This document shows, one piece after another, positions 40,128-48,472 of a stretch of DNA of 64,000 nucleotides. The position numbers and the translations under genes are program-made. Numbering within the stretch: position 1 is the stretch's first letter; each line of letters starts with the position of its first letter. Source of the DNA: a bacterium (GTDB lineage: Bacteria; Chloroflexota; Dehalococcoidia; Tepidiformales; Tepidiformaceae). The DNA lies in the NCBI GenBank assembly GCA_003577245.1, contig QEVS01000005.1, positions 93,806-157,805 of the forward strand, given 5' to 3'. The notes beneath the pieces are model-generated. The model was not told the origin of the DNA. It was given only the letters and a program-made list of their open reading frames with translations, and ran no database searches.

Positions 40128-40814
40128 CTAGAGCAGGCCACGCCGGGCAGCAACTACAACGGCCTGCAATCTCGTGTGCGCCCCCAGCTTGTTCATCAGG
40201 TGCTCGATGTGAGCCCGCACCGTCGCCGGGCTGATCACGAGCTCCAGGGCGATGGCCCGGACCGAGGCCCCCGCCGCGATCAGGCGCAGCACCTCAATCT
40301 CCCGCGGCGTCAGGTGGTCGGTGGCCGATTCGCCGGGACGTGCCACCGGGGCTCCCCCCGCATAGTGCGACACCGCGGCCAACGCATCCTCGGCAAGAAC
40401 CGGTGACATCCGGGGCCCGCTGATATGGCGAAAGATGTGGACGGCAAGGGGCTCGTCGAAGCCGGCGGCGCAGACTGGCAGGATGCTCACGTTGATCCAG
40501 AGCCGCCCATCGCCGGGCCGGGCGAGCACGTCGTAGCTGGACACCGCCTCGCCTCGTCGCGCGCAAACGATGGTGTCACAATCGCTGCGGCAGTAGCACC
40601 TGCCCGCCAGGTCGGTCCCGGCCATCACGTCGTAACACCGCCTGCCCAGCACCTCATCACGGGTGACGCCCGTGATCCCCTCGGCCGCCGCATTCCAGTA
40701 GACGACATGCTGCCCGGAGTCAACGGCGTAAACACCGTCGACCATGCTGTCGAACAACGTCGACAGGTCCGCGAGCGAGAACCCCCTGCCATTGGCGCGG
40801 CCACTGGATGCCAT
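40128..40814 (-). CDS. PAS-LuxR transcriptional regulator
   Basis: This 228-aa regulator has an N-terminal PAS domain (residues ~15-130) and a C-terminal LuxR/GerE HTH (LTPREIEVLRLIAAGASVRAIALELVISPATVRAHIEHLMNKL, split here across its helices). The PAS domain carries a Cys cluster, C60, C73, C75, C79 and C84 (CYCRSDCDTIVC), plus C115, which could hold a metal, Fe-S cluster or redox switch. It has no receiver domain, so sensing is likely by the PAS itself. The ATG follows TAGACT by 6 nt and has no ribosome binding site. It lies 149 bp upstream of the diiron operon on the same strand and is its obvious candidate regulator. Confidence 0.87.
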   Translation of the reverse strand: MASSGRANGRGFSLADLSTLFDSMVDGVYAVDSGQHVVYWNAAAEGITGVTRDEVLGRRCYDVMAGTDLAGRCYCRSDCDTIVCARRGEAVSSYDVLARPGDGRLWINVSILPVCAAGFDEPLAVHIFRHISGPRMSPVLAEDALAAVSHYAGGAPVARPGESATDHLTPREIEVLRLIAAGASVRAIALELVISPATVRAHIEHLMNKLGAHTRLQAVVVAARRGLL

Positions 40815-40820
40815 CGCCTG

Positions 40821-40826
40821 AGTCTA
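40821..40826 (-). promoter_or_regulatory. Leaderless-type -10 (TAGACT-N6-ATG)
   Basis: TAGACT on the minus strand, then CAGGCG, then the ATG of the PAS-LuxR regulator. There is no ribosome binding site. It is an exact repeat of the layout at 14049 and 15187. Confidence 0.6.
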
Positions 40827-40965
40827 TAGCGTTTCAGGATATCCGTGCCAACCGGTTAATTGGCCGTACATGCTTTGCCCTCGCAGCGTCCGCGACGGCT
40901 GGCTCGCGGCGTTTGGCCGTTCGCCTGTTCTCACTGCCGGCGACACTCTCTTGCGCCGCTGCTCC

Positions 40966-41808
40966 CTATGGCCAGCCGGCGTGGGGCGCATCCACCCTGG
41001 TGAACTCGATCCGCCCCGAGCGCCTCGCTGCCGCCGCTTCGCCCGAGCCCGCTGCCGTGCAGATGAAGAGGGTGCGGCCGTCGTCGCCGCCCAGCATGCA
41101 CGCGAACGCCCCCCGGTCCCCCGTCGAAACCATCTGCAGGATTGCTCCGCCCTCAGCCACGCGGACCACGGCGTTTCCCCGCGGGTCGGCCACCCAGGTC
41201 GCCCCCTCCGCATCCAGGCAGATGCCGTCCGGGAAGTGCGGGTCCAGGTCTGCCCACGTGCGCCGGTTGGTGAGCGTCCCGCCGGCGTCCCGGTCGAACG
41301 CAGTCAGACAGCGCGCAAACGTCTCCCCGATAATCAGCGTGCCGCCGTCCGGGGTGATTACGGCGCCGTTCGGGAACATCAGCCCCTCGGCCGCGACAGA
41401 CACCCGGCCATCGGGGTCAACACGCGCCAGCTTCGCCGCCTGCAATGGCTCCCCGGTCGAATAGTCGGACCCGAAATTGCCCACGTAGGCGCGCCCCACG
41501 CTGTCCACCACCATGTCGTTGCAGTGGAAGGTGGCGATGCCCGACAGTCCGGCATGCACCACAAGACCGCCCGCCTCCAGGCGCATCAGCTTCCGGTCAG
41601 TCATCGATACGACGAGCAGGCGCCCGTCGGGAAGCCACCCCAGCCCCGATGGCTGTCCCGGCACCTCGACGATCGTTTCGGCCACGCCGTCCGCATCGGC
41701 CGCAATCACGCGGTGCGAGTAGAAATCGGAAAACCAGAGCCGGCCGTCATGCCAGCGTGGCCCCTCCGGGAACGTCAGCCCATCGATGAGCACTTCAGTG
41801 CCGGTCAC
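40966..41808 (-). CDS. SMP-30/gluconolactonase/LRE-family protein
   Basis: This 280-aa six-bladed beta-propeller protein likely hydrolyses a lactone. The family motifs FPEGPRWHDGRLWFSD (metal-binding Glu), GQPSGLGWLPDGRLLVVS, CNDMVVDSVGRAYVGNFG (Asn/Asp metal ligands) and PNGAVITPDGGTLIIGE are all present, as is FPDGICLDAEG. The true lactone substrate cannot be named. I use GTG 41808 because GGAGG precedes it and TATATT (41844-41849) is a fitting -10. The frame is open to 41886. Confidence 0.87.
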   Translation of the reverse strand: MTGTEVLIDGLTFPEGPRWHDGRLWFSDFYSHRVIAADADGVAETIVEVPGQPSGLGWLPDGRLLVVSMTDRKLMRLEAGGLVVHAGLSGIATFHCNDMVVDSVGRAYVGNFGSDYSTGEPLQAAKLARVDPDGRVSVAAEGLMFPNGAVITPDGGTLIIGETFARCLTAFDRDAGGTLTNRRTWADLDPHFPDGICLDAEGATWVADPRGNAVVRVAEGGAILQMVSTGDRGAFACMLGGDDGRTLFICTAAGSGEAAAARRSGRIEFTRVDAPHAGWP

Positions 41809-41843
41809 CGCGCACCTCCAATCGTTGCCGGGATCGCGCGGCG

Positions 41844-41849
41844 AATATA
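41844..41849 (-). promoter_or_regulatory. Candidate -10 of the SMP-30 gene
   Basis: TATATT on the minus strand, 35 nt before GTG 41808, with TTGGAGG between. No clear -35. Confidence 0.4.
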
Positions 41850-41907
41850 CCCCACCGCGGCGTTCCCATGCCGCTCCGCCACGCATTATGACGGGCCGCA
41901 GGCGCTG

Positions 41908-44295
41908 TTACCCCTGCAAGCCACCCAGGTACGCGTCGAAGATGCCCGGGTCCACCATGTACACCCGGGGACGACCGGCGACGCGCTTCCGGGCGTCCTT
42001 GAGCAACCGGTCTGCCTTCTCCCCCTGGCCCTCCTGTGCCGCAACAGCAGCCAGCCCCGTCATGCACATGGCGATGCCATCCGCGTCTTCGAAGTCCTGC
42101 CAGGCTGCAAGGCTGTCGGTGAGGCTGCTTTCAGCCAGCTCGAGCCTGGCCATTGCCAGCGCGGCGGCCGCCAGTCCAAGTAGTCCGCGCGCCGCCTCCA
42201 TCCTGTTCCCCAGTTCGCGGCACAGGGCCACACTGGCCGTGTAGCGCTCAACCGCCATCTCGTGGCTGCCTTCTCGCAGGGCGACATTGCCCAGGGTGTG
42301 AAGGACGATCGCCTCTCCCCAATGGTCGTTCGCCTGCCTGAATCCTTCGAGGCTTTGCTGGTAAAGGTCACGGGCCGCTCCCGGCTCGCCCGTGGCCAGG
42401 CAGGCGTCACCGAGGTTCGATGTCGCGTACGCCATGCCCCAGCGGTGCCCGAGACCCTCGAACAGCGCCAATGACTCCTCGTGCCGCGGAACGGCTTCCT
42501 GCGGCCTGCCATCATGGACCGCGACAAGCCCACAGAGGGCCAGCGCCAGCGCTAGCCAGCGTCTGTTGTCCGTGCCGCGCAGCACCGCAACCGACTCCTC
42601 CGCGTGAAGCCGGGCGCTGTCCAGGCGGCCGAGCTTCCACTCCGCCGCACATGCCGCTGCCAGCGCCCTCCCCACGGAGGACTGTTCGCAATCGTCATGT
42701 GGACGTTCGAGCAGCTGTGCCGTCCAGCCACGGGCCTCCGCATGAGCGCCCCGGAAGATCCAGTACCAGGCCAGGGCCCCGGCGATGCACAGTCCCACGC
42801 AGACATCGCCACCCCCGGCTGACCACTCCAGCGCCGCCGCCAGGTTCTTCCTTTCCAGGTCGAGCCGGCCCAGCGCAGGGTCACGGCGCCCGCTCTGCAT
42901 CTCCGGCTCAACCTCCTCGGCCAGTCCCGCGAAGAAAGCAGCGTGGCGACTTCGCACCCCGGGCTCCTCGCCGGAGTCTCTCAACTTCCTTGCGGCGAAA
43001 TCCCTCACCGTCTCCAGCATCCCGAAGCGCGACGCCTGGCCGGGGAGCGCCTGCAACAGGCTCTTGTCCACCAGCGACGCGAGGACCGGGACGATTGCGC
43101 CCGGCGCGAGCCGGCCGTCTGAACAGACCCGCTCCGCCGCGCCGGCGGTGAACCCGCCCACGAAGACTGCGAGCCTCCGGAACAGCGCCTTCTCGCCGGG
43201 GTCCAGCAGGGCGTGGCTCCATTCGATTGCCAGATCCAGGCTTTGATGGCGCACCGGCATGTCCCGCGCGCCACCCGCCACCTCCCCCTTGCCCGTGGCA
43301 AGCCGTTCGAGCACCTCGGCAGGCGATATGAGCTTCAGCTGCCCGGCCACGAGCTCAAGGGCAAGGGGCAGGCCGTCAAGTCGCCTGCAAAGCGCCGAGA
43401 GTGCCCTGGCGTTCTCGCCTGTGACGCCAAAACCGGGCCTCACAGCAGCGGCTCGCGCCACCAGCAGCTTCACCGCATCGGCACTCCCGATATCCTCTGC
43501 GCTTTCGGCCCCCTCCCTCGGGAGCCCGAGCGGCCGGAGCTGGACCTCGTGCTCGCCACGGATCCGCAACCGCTCCCTGCTCGTCGCCAGCAGTGTGATC
43601 CCCGGGCACGCTTCCAGCAGGCGTGCCAGTGCCGGCCCGGCATTGAGCAGGTGCTCCATGTTGTCGAGCACGAGCAGGATCTCCTGCCCCTTCAGGTACC
43701 CCACCAGGCGCTGAATCACCGGCGCATCCCGTTCTTCAGGCAACCCCAGCGCCCGCGCAGTCTCCTCCAGCACCATGTCAGGATTCGTTACGCCTCCAAG
43801 GCCGACCCACCTCGCACCTTCGGCAAAGTCCATTCCTGCCCGGTTGGCAATCTCCAGGGCCAGCCGGGTCTTGCCCACCCCGCCCGGGCCGGTGACCGTG
43901 AGCAGCCGCACCTCGGGCCTGCGCAGCAGCACGCGGACCGTCGCGATGTCCCACTCCCGTCCAACAATCGGGGTCAACGGCGCCGGCGGATGCCCCTCCC
44001 ACCCGGAGCGATCCGCGCTTGTATGGCCGTCTCCGGACGCCCGTTCCCGCGCTGCTCTCCCCCGGGAAGGCACGGCCGAATAGAGGTCGCGCTGGTCGGC
44101 GTCCGAAAGCCCGAGCGCCTGCGCAAGCGCCCGGACGGTGTGCGGAAACGGGTAACGCCGGTCGCCCCGCTCCAGGGCTCCCACCGCTGCCGCGGTCAGA
44201 CCAGCACGCTCAGCCAGGGCCTCCTGCGACAGGCTTGCCGCCAGGCGCAGTCTCCGGAGCCGCTGGCCGAAGGACTCAGAGTGTTCAGGCGCCAT
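41908..44295 (-). CDS. XRE-HTH / NB-ARC ATPase / TPR transcriptional regulator
   Basis: This 795-aa STAND-class regulator has an N-terminal XRE helix-turn-helix (residues ~8-65, ASLSQEALAERAGLTAAAVGALERG). A NB-ARC ATPase follows, with P-loop GPGGVGKTRLA, Walker B ILLVLDNMEHLL and a Leu-rich winged-helix region containing LPLALEL. The C-terminal half is a TPR array (AYATSNLGDACLATGEPGAARDLYQQSLEGF and similar units). Such proteins act as ATP-driven signal switches. Neighbours give no clear target. A TAGAAT -10 lies 20 nt before ATG 44295. Confidence 0.9.
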   Translation of the reverse strand: MAPEHSESFGQRLRRLRLAASLSQEALAERAGLTAAAVGALERGDRRYPFPHTVRALAQALGLSDADQRDLYSAVPSRGRAARERASGDGHTSADRSGWEGHPPAPLTPIVGREWDIATVRVLLRRPEVRLLTVTGPGGVGKTRLALEIANRAGMDFAEGARWVGLGGVTNPDMVLEETARALGLPEERDAPVIQRLVGYLKGQEILLVLDNMEHLLNAGPALARLLEACPGITLLATSRERLRIRGEHEVQLRPLGLPREGAESAEDIGSADAVKLLVARAAAVRPGFGVTGENARALSALCRRLDGLPLALELVAGQLKLISPAEVLERLATGKGEVAGGARDMPVRHQSLDLAIEWSHALLDPGEKALFRRLAVFVGGFTAGAAERVCSDGRLAPGAIVPVLASLVDKSLLQALPGQASRFGMLETVRDFAARKLRDSGEEPGVRSRHAAFFAGLAEEVEPEMQSGRRDPALGRLDLERKNLAAALEWSAGGGDVCVGLCIAGALAWYWIFRGAHAEARGWTAQLLERPHDDCEQSSVGRALAAACAAEWKLGRLDSARLHAEESVAVLRGTDNRRWLALALALCGLVAVHDGRPQEAVPRHEESLALFEGLGHRWGMAYATSNLGDACLATGEPGAARDLYQQSLEGFRQANDHWGEAIVLHTLGNVALREGSHEMAVERYTASVALCRELGNRMEAARGLLGLAAAALAMARLELAESSLTDSLAAWQDFEDADGIAMCMTGLAAVAAQEGQGEKADRLLKDARKRVAGRPRVYMVDPGIFDAYLGGLQG

Positions 44296-44315
44296 CTTTG
44301 CAATCCCGGCTGCCT

Positions 44316-44321
44316 ATTCTA
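44316..44321 (-). promoter_or_regulatory. Candidate -10 of the NB-ARC regulator
   Basis: TAGAAT on the minus strand (5 of 6 consensus bases), 20 nt upstream of ATG 44295. Only a weak GGGA precedes the start. Confidence 0.4.
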
Positions 44322-44393
44322 CCGCCGCCGGGCTACCCCGGGCCCCATTCAGTCGCCGACTGTACGTTGCGGTCCGGCCGCCGTCCGCGCCGG

Positions 44394-45296
44394 CTATGCT
44401 CTCCGCCGGGTCACCTCAATCCGTTGCATGTCACGCGCAACGCGAACGCGGCCCCGGTAGGTCGCGTCCATCCCGGCCATGAACTCCGCCTCCCGTTCCG
44501 CATCGTTGGGGATCGGCGGTATGAGATGGGAAAGGACAACCTCTCCCACGCCCGCCCGGGCGGCAAGCGCCGCGATCTCCCCGGTGGCGATGTGGTACGA
44601 GGGCACGTCTTCCATGAGGGCAGCCTCGCGTTCGCGCCCCGCGAACCTGAGCATGCCTATGAGCTGGTTGACCATGCCCGCGTTCAGCGCCTCGCAAACC
44701 AGCATGTCCGCACCCTCCGCGGCCGCCGCGAGCGTCTCGCAGAACGCTGTATCCCCCGAAAGCACCGCCGAACGCCCGCCAAACCTCACCCGGTAACCAA
44801 ATGCAGGGACCACCGGAAAGTGGTCCACCTCAAAGCTCTCGAAGGAAAGCCCTCCCATCCGAAGGAATTGGTGCGGCTCCAGCGTCGCGGGCACCTCGGT
44901 CACCTCCACGCGGATGCCGTCCGGGTGGAGCTTGTCGCCGTGGTGCGCCTGCCGGTAACCGATGTCGCGCCGCAGGGCCAGCAGGAAGCCATCGATCATC
45001 TCCTGCGTCCCCTCCGGTCCGAACACCCGGAGGGGCACCGTCGCTCCGCCTGTCCAGCGCTGGAAGAGGAAGTCCGGCACGTCCGTCATGTGATCCGTGT
45101 GCATGTGCGTGAAGAGGGCGACGCCGATGGAGGCAGGCCGCACACCCGCGGGCACGAGCCGCCGTGCTGCCCCCCAGCCGCAGTCCACGAGCACGTTCGT
45201 GTCACCGGCCACCACCACGTTCCCGGCCCCGCAACGGTCGGCGCTGGGCAGCGGGCTGCCGGTTCCCAGGAAAACGATCTCGAGGCGCTCAGTCAC
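44394..45296 (-). CDS. MBL-fold metallo-hydrolase (RNase Z/AtsA-like)
   Basis: This 300-aa metallo-beta-lactamase-fold enzyme starts with FLGTGSPLPSADRCGAGN, as RNase Z-like and arylsulfatase-type members do. The zinc motif is HMHTDHMTD (HxHxDH), with VLSGDTAFCE (bridging Asp), LVCEAL and a late LSHLIPP His. The exosite of true tRNase Z is not evident, so a small-molecule hydrolase is as likely. GTG 45296 overlaps the stop of the haloalkane dehalogenase-like gene by 4 bp, so translation is coupled. Confidence 0.87.
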   Translation of the reverse strand: MTERLEIVFLGTGSPLPSADRCGAGNVVVAGDTNVLVDCGWGAARRLVPAGVRPASIGVALFTHMHTDHMTDVPDFLFQRWTGGATVPLRVFGPEGTQEMIDGFLLALRRDIGYRQAHHGDKLHPDGIRVEVTEVPATLEPHQFLRMGGLSFESFEVDHFPVVPAFGYRVRFGGRSAVLSGDTAFCETLAAAAEGADMLVCEALNAGMVNQLIGMLRFAGREREAALMEDVPSYHIATGEIAALAARAGVGEVVLSHLIPPIPNDAEREAEFMAGMDATYRGRVRVARDMQRIEVTRRRA

Positions 45297-46240
45297 GGCG
45301 CTGCCGTCCCTTCACCCGCGACCCGTGCGAGCAGGATCGCGGCAATCTCCTGGCCGTGAGTCTCCTGGAGAAAGTGGCCCGCCTCCAGCGCGTCGAACGT
45401 GGCCCGGGGAAAGTGCGAGGCCCACTGGCGGCCCCACGACTCGCTGAAGATCTGGTCGGCCGTGCCCCAGATGAAGTGCACCGGCTTCTGCCACCCCAGA
45501 AGCGCATCCCAGCATCGCTGCCCCTCGCGCGCCACTTCCGCATTCTGTCCATCGATGGGGATTGAAAGCGGGAAGCGGCGAGGCCCGGCCTTCGCCCTGT
45601 TGTCCGGGAATGGCGCCTCATACACGGCGAAGGCCTCGCCCGGGGTGAGAGGCTCGGCCCCCCCACGCGGGAAGTTCGCCAGGTAGTTCTGCATCACCAG
45701 TCCGCAACCCTGGAGCGCAACCATCGGCCCGCCCTCCTGCCACAGCGATTGCCAGCGGCGGGCCGCATCCGTGTACTCGAAACCCTCGTGGTGAAGCCAC
45801 GTGTTCATGATTGCCAGCCGCTCGAAGCGGGCGGGCATGTCCACTGCCTGGCGCAACCCGATCGGTCCGCCCCAGTCCTGGCATACGAGCGTCACGTCCC
45901 GGAGGTCCAGCCGTTCCACCAGCGACCGCAGAGCGATGCTGTGACGCTCAATCGTGTACCAGTCGTCGTCCAGCACCTTGTCGCTCCGCCCGAAACCGAT
46001 GTGGTCGGGCGCGATACAGCGAAACCCCGCTTCCACCAGCGGAGGGATCATCCTCCGGTAGAGGTAAGCCCAGGTGGGCATGCCATGGACCATGAGAGCA
46101 ACACCGCGCTCTCCGCTGCCCTCGTCCACGTAGTGCATGCGAAACGGCTCGCCATCGACGGCAACCTCGCAGTAATGCGGCTCGAACGCAAAGCCGGGCA
46201 GCCCCGCAAAGCGCTCTTCGGGTGTGCGAAAGACTTCCAT
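45293..46240 (-). CDS. Haloalkane dehalogenase-like alpha/beta hydrolase (HLD-I type)
   Basis: From ATG 46240 the protein is 315 aa and begins MEVFRTPEERFAGLPG, the typical start of subfamily-I haloalkane dehalogenases (DhlA/DmbB-like). The oxyanion motif is HGMPTWAYLYRRM. The nucleophile elbow reads CQDWGG, giving Asp122 as nucleophile and the adjacent Trp123 as a halide ligand, as in DhlA D124-W125. An acid in WGTADQIF and His in EAGHFLQE complete the triad. It probably cleaves carbon-halogen bonds of small haloalkanes hydrolytically; epoxide hydrolase is the main alternative, though the cap differs. It is followed by the coupled MBL-fold gene. Confidence 0.85.
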   Translation of the reverse strand: MEVFRTPEERFAGLPGFAFEPHYCEVAVDGEPFRMHYVDEGSGERGVALMVHGMPTWAYLYRRMIPPLVEAGFRCIAPDHIGFGRSDKVLDDDWYTIERHSIALRSLVERLDLRDVTLVCQDWGGPIGLRQAVDMPARFERLAIMNTWLHHEGFEYTDAARRWQSLWQEGGPMVALQGCGLVMQNYLANFPRGGAEPLTPGEAFAVYEAPFPDNRAKAGPRRFPLSIPIDGQNAEVAREGQRCWDALLGWQKPVHFIWGTADQIFSESWGRQWASHFPRATFDALEAGHFLQETHGQEIAAILLARVAGEGTAAP

Positions 46241-46352
46241 GACTTCCTGCTGCTGCCGGCCGCCGGGCCAGCCTCGAATCACCGAAGGCTAACCGCCCGG
46301 GCCTGCGGCCGCAATTGCAGCCCGTTCCTGCGCCGGCATGCCGCCGGACAGG

Positions 46353-47777
46353 TCACTGCTCTCCGAATACGAACAGCCTGTCGTTCGGTTCGAGCCACGG
46401 ACGCACATCTTCGAGGTCTACCCGGTAGAACATCTTCACCCTGTGGGTGCCCTCGGGGTAGAGATAGTCCACCGTGGGCTGCAGCACAAACCCGTTCAGC
46501 AGCCCCATCCGAAAAGGCACGTTGGTCACGTAGAGCGTGCCGCCGTCGGGCAGCTGCGGGTAGTTCCTCTTCAGGTCGTTCACCCACTGCTGTTGGACGT
46601 CCGGCACCCTTTCCACGAAGTTGTCCACGCGCCGGTTCCCCACCACTGCTACCACAGCGGCCACGGCCAGCAGACCTGCCCTCGACGCAAGCACGGCATG
46701 CTGGCCGCGAAAAGCCCCTTTCAATCGCGGCGTGACCTCCGTCGTTGCCGACCCCACGACCAGGGCGAAAAGAGCGCCCGGGAAATAGAAGTAGCGCGGC
46801 CCGCTCCCCACGTTGAACATTGCATACGGGACAATGGAGCCCAGGAACCCGAGCGAGAGCGCGAGCAGGACCCGTCTCCGGGCGGCGACCGCGCACAGGG
46901 GAATGCACATCACCGCCAGCCCAAGCCCTTGCTGCGCCCACGTCACAAGGGCATTGCCTTCCATGGACGTTGGTACAGGCGCCTGGCGCACGTAAAGCCA
47001 ACCGTTCTCCAGGGACTGTAAGTCCGCGCTCAGCTTCTGGTCGCTTCGCACCGTAAAGAACCACGTGCTCACCAGCGCATAGACCGCGACGAGCACGACG
47101 TAAGGCACCAGCGGAAGGTAGGCGCGCATGTCCCCGGGGCTCCTGCGCCGTCCCACCAGCAGGTACCAGCACCCGAGCGTGGGGAAGATGGCCACCACGG
47201 TCTCGCGGTTCAACAGCCCGGCGGTCAGCAAGGAGAGCGCCGCCGCATGGAGCCACCAGCGCCGGCGCCGCGCGGGCGTGTCCACCGCCACCATGAAGGT
47301 GAGCAGTCCGCCCAGCGCAAGCGGAAAGCCCACGAGGCTGAGGGCTGAGATCCAGACGACCGACTCAAACCCGGCCGGGTGAACGGCAAAAGCCAGGGTG
47401 GCCGCAGCAACGCCTGCGGGGTGGAACGAGAGCCGCCTTCCCAGCAGCCAGACCATCGTCACCCCGGCAAGGTGGGCGGCGAAGCTCGTGAGGTGGTATC
47501 CCGGCGGTTCCTCGCCGAAGAAGAGGTACTGAACCCGGAACCAGGTCCAGGACAGCGGTCGCCAGTGGTCCGCCGCGATCTCGGAACCGGCGGGGTCCGC
47601 CCACGGGTAGAATGCGTCTCGCAGAAACGAGCCCCACGACATGTCGCGGGAGGCCAGGAGATAGCGGTAGTCGTCCCCATAGAAGGGCGAAGTCAGCCCC
47701 GGCCAGTAGACCGCAAGCGCGAGCACAAACGCGGCAGCAAGCCCAAGGACCGCCCATCGGTCACGGAAGTGTGCCAA
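46353..47777 (-). CDS. Polytopic glycosyltransferase-like membrane protein (GT-C type)
   Basis: This protein of about 474 aa has ten or more hydrophobic helices. An early acidic motif, SPFYGDDYRYLL, sits in the first extracytoplasmic loop, typical of GT-C fold (PMT/GT39-like) lipid-linked sugar transferases. A soluble C-terminal domain of about 80 residues follows (GTLYVTNVPFRMGLLNGF...RLFVFGEQ). The start is uncertain: TTG 47777 has GGAGGGAG 12 nt upstream, and GTG 47858 is the other candidate. The longer frame to 48059 is antisense to GtrA. The divergent GtrA gene next door suggests work on polyprenyl-linked sugars. Confidence 0.72.
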   Translation of the reverse strand: MAHFRDRWAVLGLAAAFVLALAVYWPGLTSPFYGDDYRYLLASRDMSWGSFLRDAFYPWADPAGSEIAADHWRPLSWTWFRVQYLFFGEEPPGYHLTSFAAHLAGVTMVWLLGRRLSFHPAGVAAATLAFAVHPAGFESVVWISALSLVGFPLALGGLLTFMVAVDTPARRRRWWLHAAALSLLTAGLLNRETVVAIFPTLGCWYLLVGRRRSPGDMRAYLPLVPYVVLVAVYALVSTWFFTVRSDQKLSADLQSLENGWLYVRQAPVPTSMEGNALVTWAQQGLGLAVMCIPLCAVAARRRVLLALSLGFLGSIVPYAMFNVGSGPRYFYFPGALFALVVGSATTEVTPRLKGAFRGQHAVLASRAGLLAVAAVVAVVGNRRVDNFVERVPDVQQQWVNDLKRNYPQLPDGGTLYVTNVPFRMGLLNGFVLQPTVDYLYPEGTHRVKMFYRVDLEDVRPWLEPNDRLFVFGEQ

Positions 47778-47930
47778 CAGCTTCAGCTCCCTCCGCTGCC
47801 ATCGCGCCGGGATGGCCGCTCCCGGCGCCCGGCCCGCGGCGCCAACAATACGGCGCACGGATGCCAGGGGCGAGGCGGAGGGAACCCCTCCCACCGGCCG
47901 GAATCCGTTGGATGAGAACCACTCCGAAGC

Positions 47931-47960
47931 TACAATCCGCCCGTGAGACCAAACCGGTGA
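47931..47960 (+). promoter_or_regulatory. GtrA promoter with possible leaderless five-codon mini-ORF
   Basis: TACAAT (47931-47936), six nt, then GTG at 47943 opening a five-codon frame (M/V-R-P-N-R) whose TGA stop overlaps the GtrA GTG (47957) as GTGA. GtrA itself has no ribosome binding site. This reads like a leaderless mini-ORF coupled to the main gene. Confidence 0.4.
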
Positions 47961-48433
47961 CCCGCAGCCAGGCGGGCGAACGGCTCCGGAGGCTCTGGGC
48001 GGCGCCACTGTCCACGTCCGGAATCCGGGGCGGCGCGCGCTCCTTCCTCTCCTTTGCACTGATAGGTGCTGCCTGCACGGTGGCCTTCATCGGGCTCTAC
48101 GCCCTGGGGCGGGTGTACTTGGACCCGCTCGCCGCCAACATCGTGGCGCTGACCCTCACCATGACCTTCAACTTCGGGGCGAACCGGAGGTTCACCTTCG
48201 AGCCTAACGGTGATCCCCTCGCCCTGCAGAGCGCCCGCTACGGCGCCGCCTACCTGCTCGGACTGGGTGCCTCTACTCTCACGCTCCACCTTGCGCTCAG
48301 CCTTGTTCATGAGCCCCGGCGGCTCATCGAGACCTTCCTCGCGGTTGGCTCGGGCGGCGTGGCAACCGTGATCCGCTTCGCGCTCATGTCGGCCTGGGTC
48401 TTCCGGCACGGGGTGGACCGTCCTCTCCGGTGA
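47957..48433 (+). CDS. GtrA-family membrane protein
   Basis: This 158-aa protein has four transmembrane helices and the GtrA/DPMS3 pattern: FLSFALIGAACTVAFIGLY, the NFGANRRFTF motif after helix 2, RYGAAYLLGLGASTL, and helix 4 ending in SAWVFRHG. Family members are thought to help flip polyprenyl-phosphate sugars or otherwise assist glycan export. GTG 47957 is chosen because the upstream frame overlaps the promoter. It is divergent from the GT-C-like protein. Confidence 0.87.
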   Translation: MTRSQAGERLRRLWAAPLSTSGIRGGARSFLSFALIGAACTVAFIGLYALGRVYLDPLAANIVALTLTMTFNFGANRRFTFEPNGDPLALQSARYGAAYLLGLGASTLTLHLALSLVHEPRRLIETFLAVGSGGVATVIRFALMSAWVFRHGVDRPLR

Positions 48434-48472
48434 CCACCGGCGCCCGGGGCGCCCCGTCCAGCAGATAAGGAA

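Noticed and set aside
46353..48059. Long form of the GT-C-like membrane protein starting at 48059
   Set aside because: The extra ~65-95 residues are Arg/Pro/Gly-rich and run antisense through the GtrA gene and its promoter. A start at 47777 or 47858 is more sensible.
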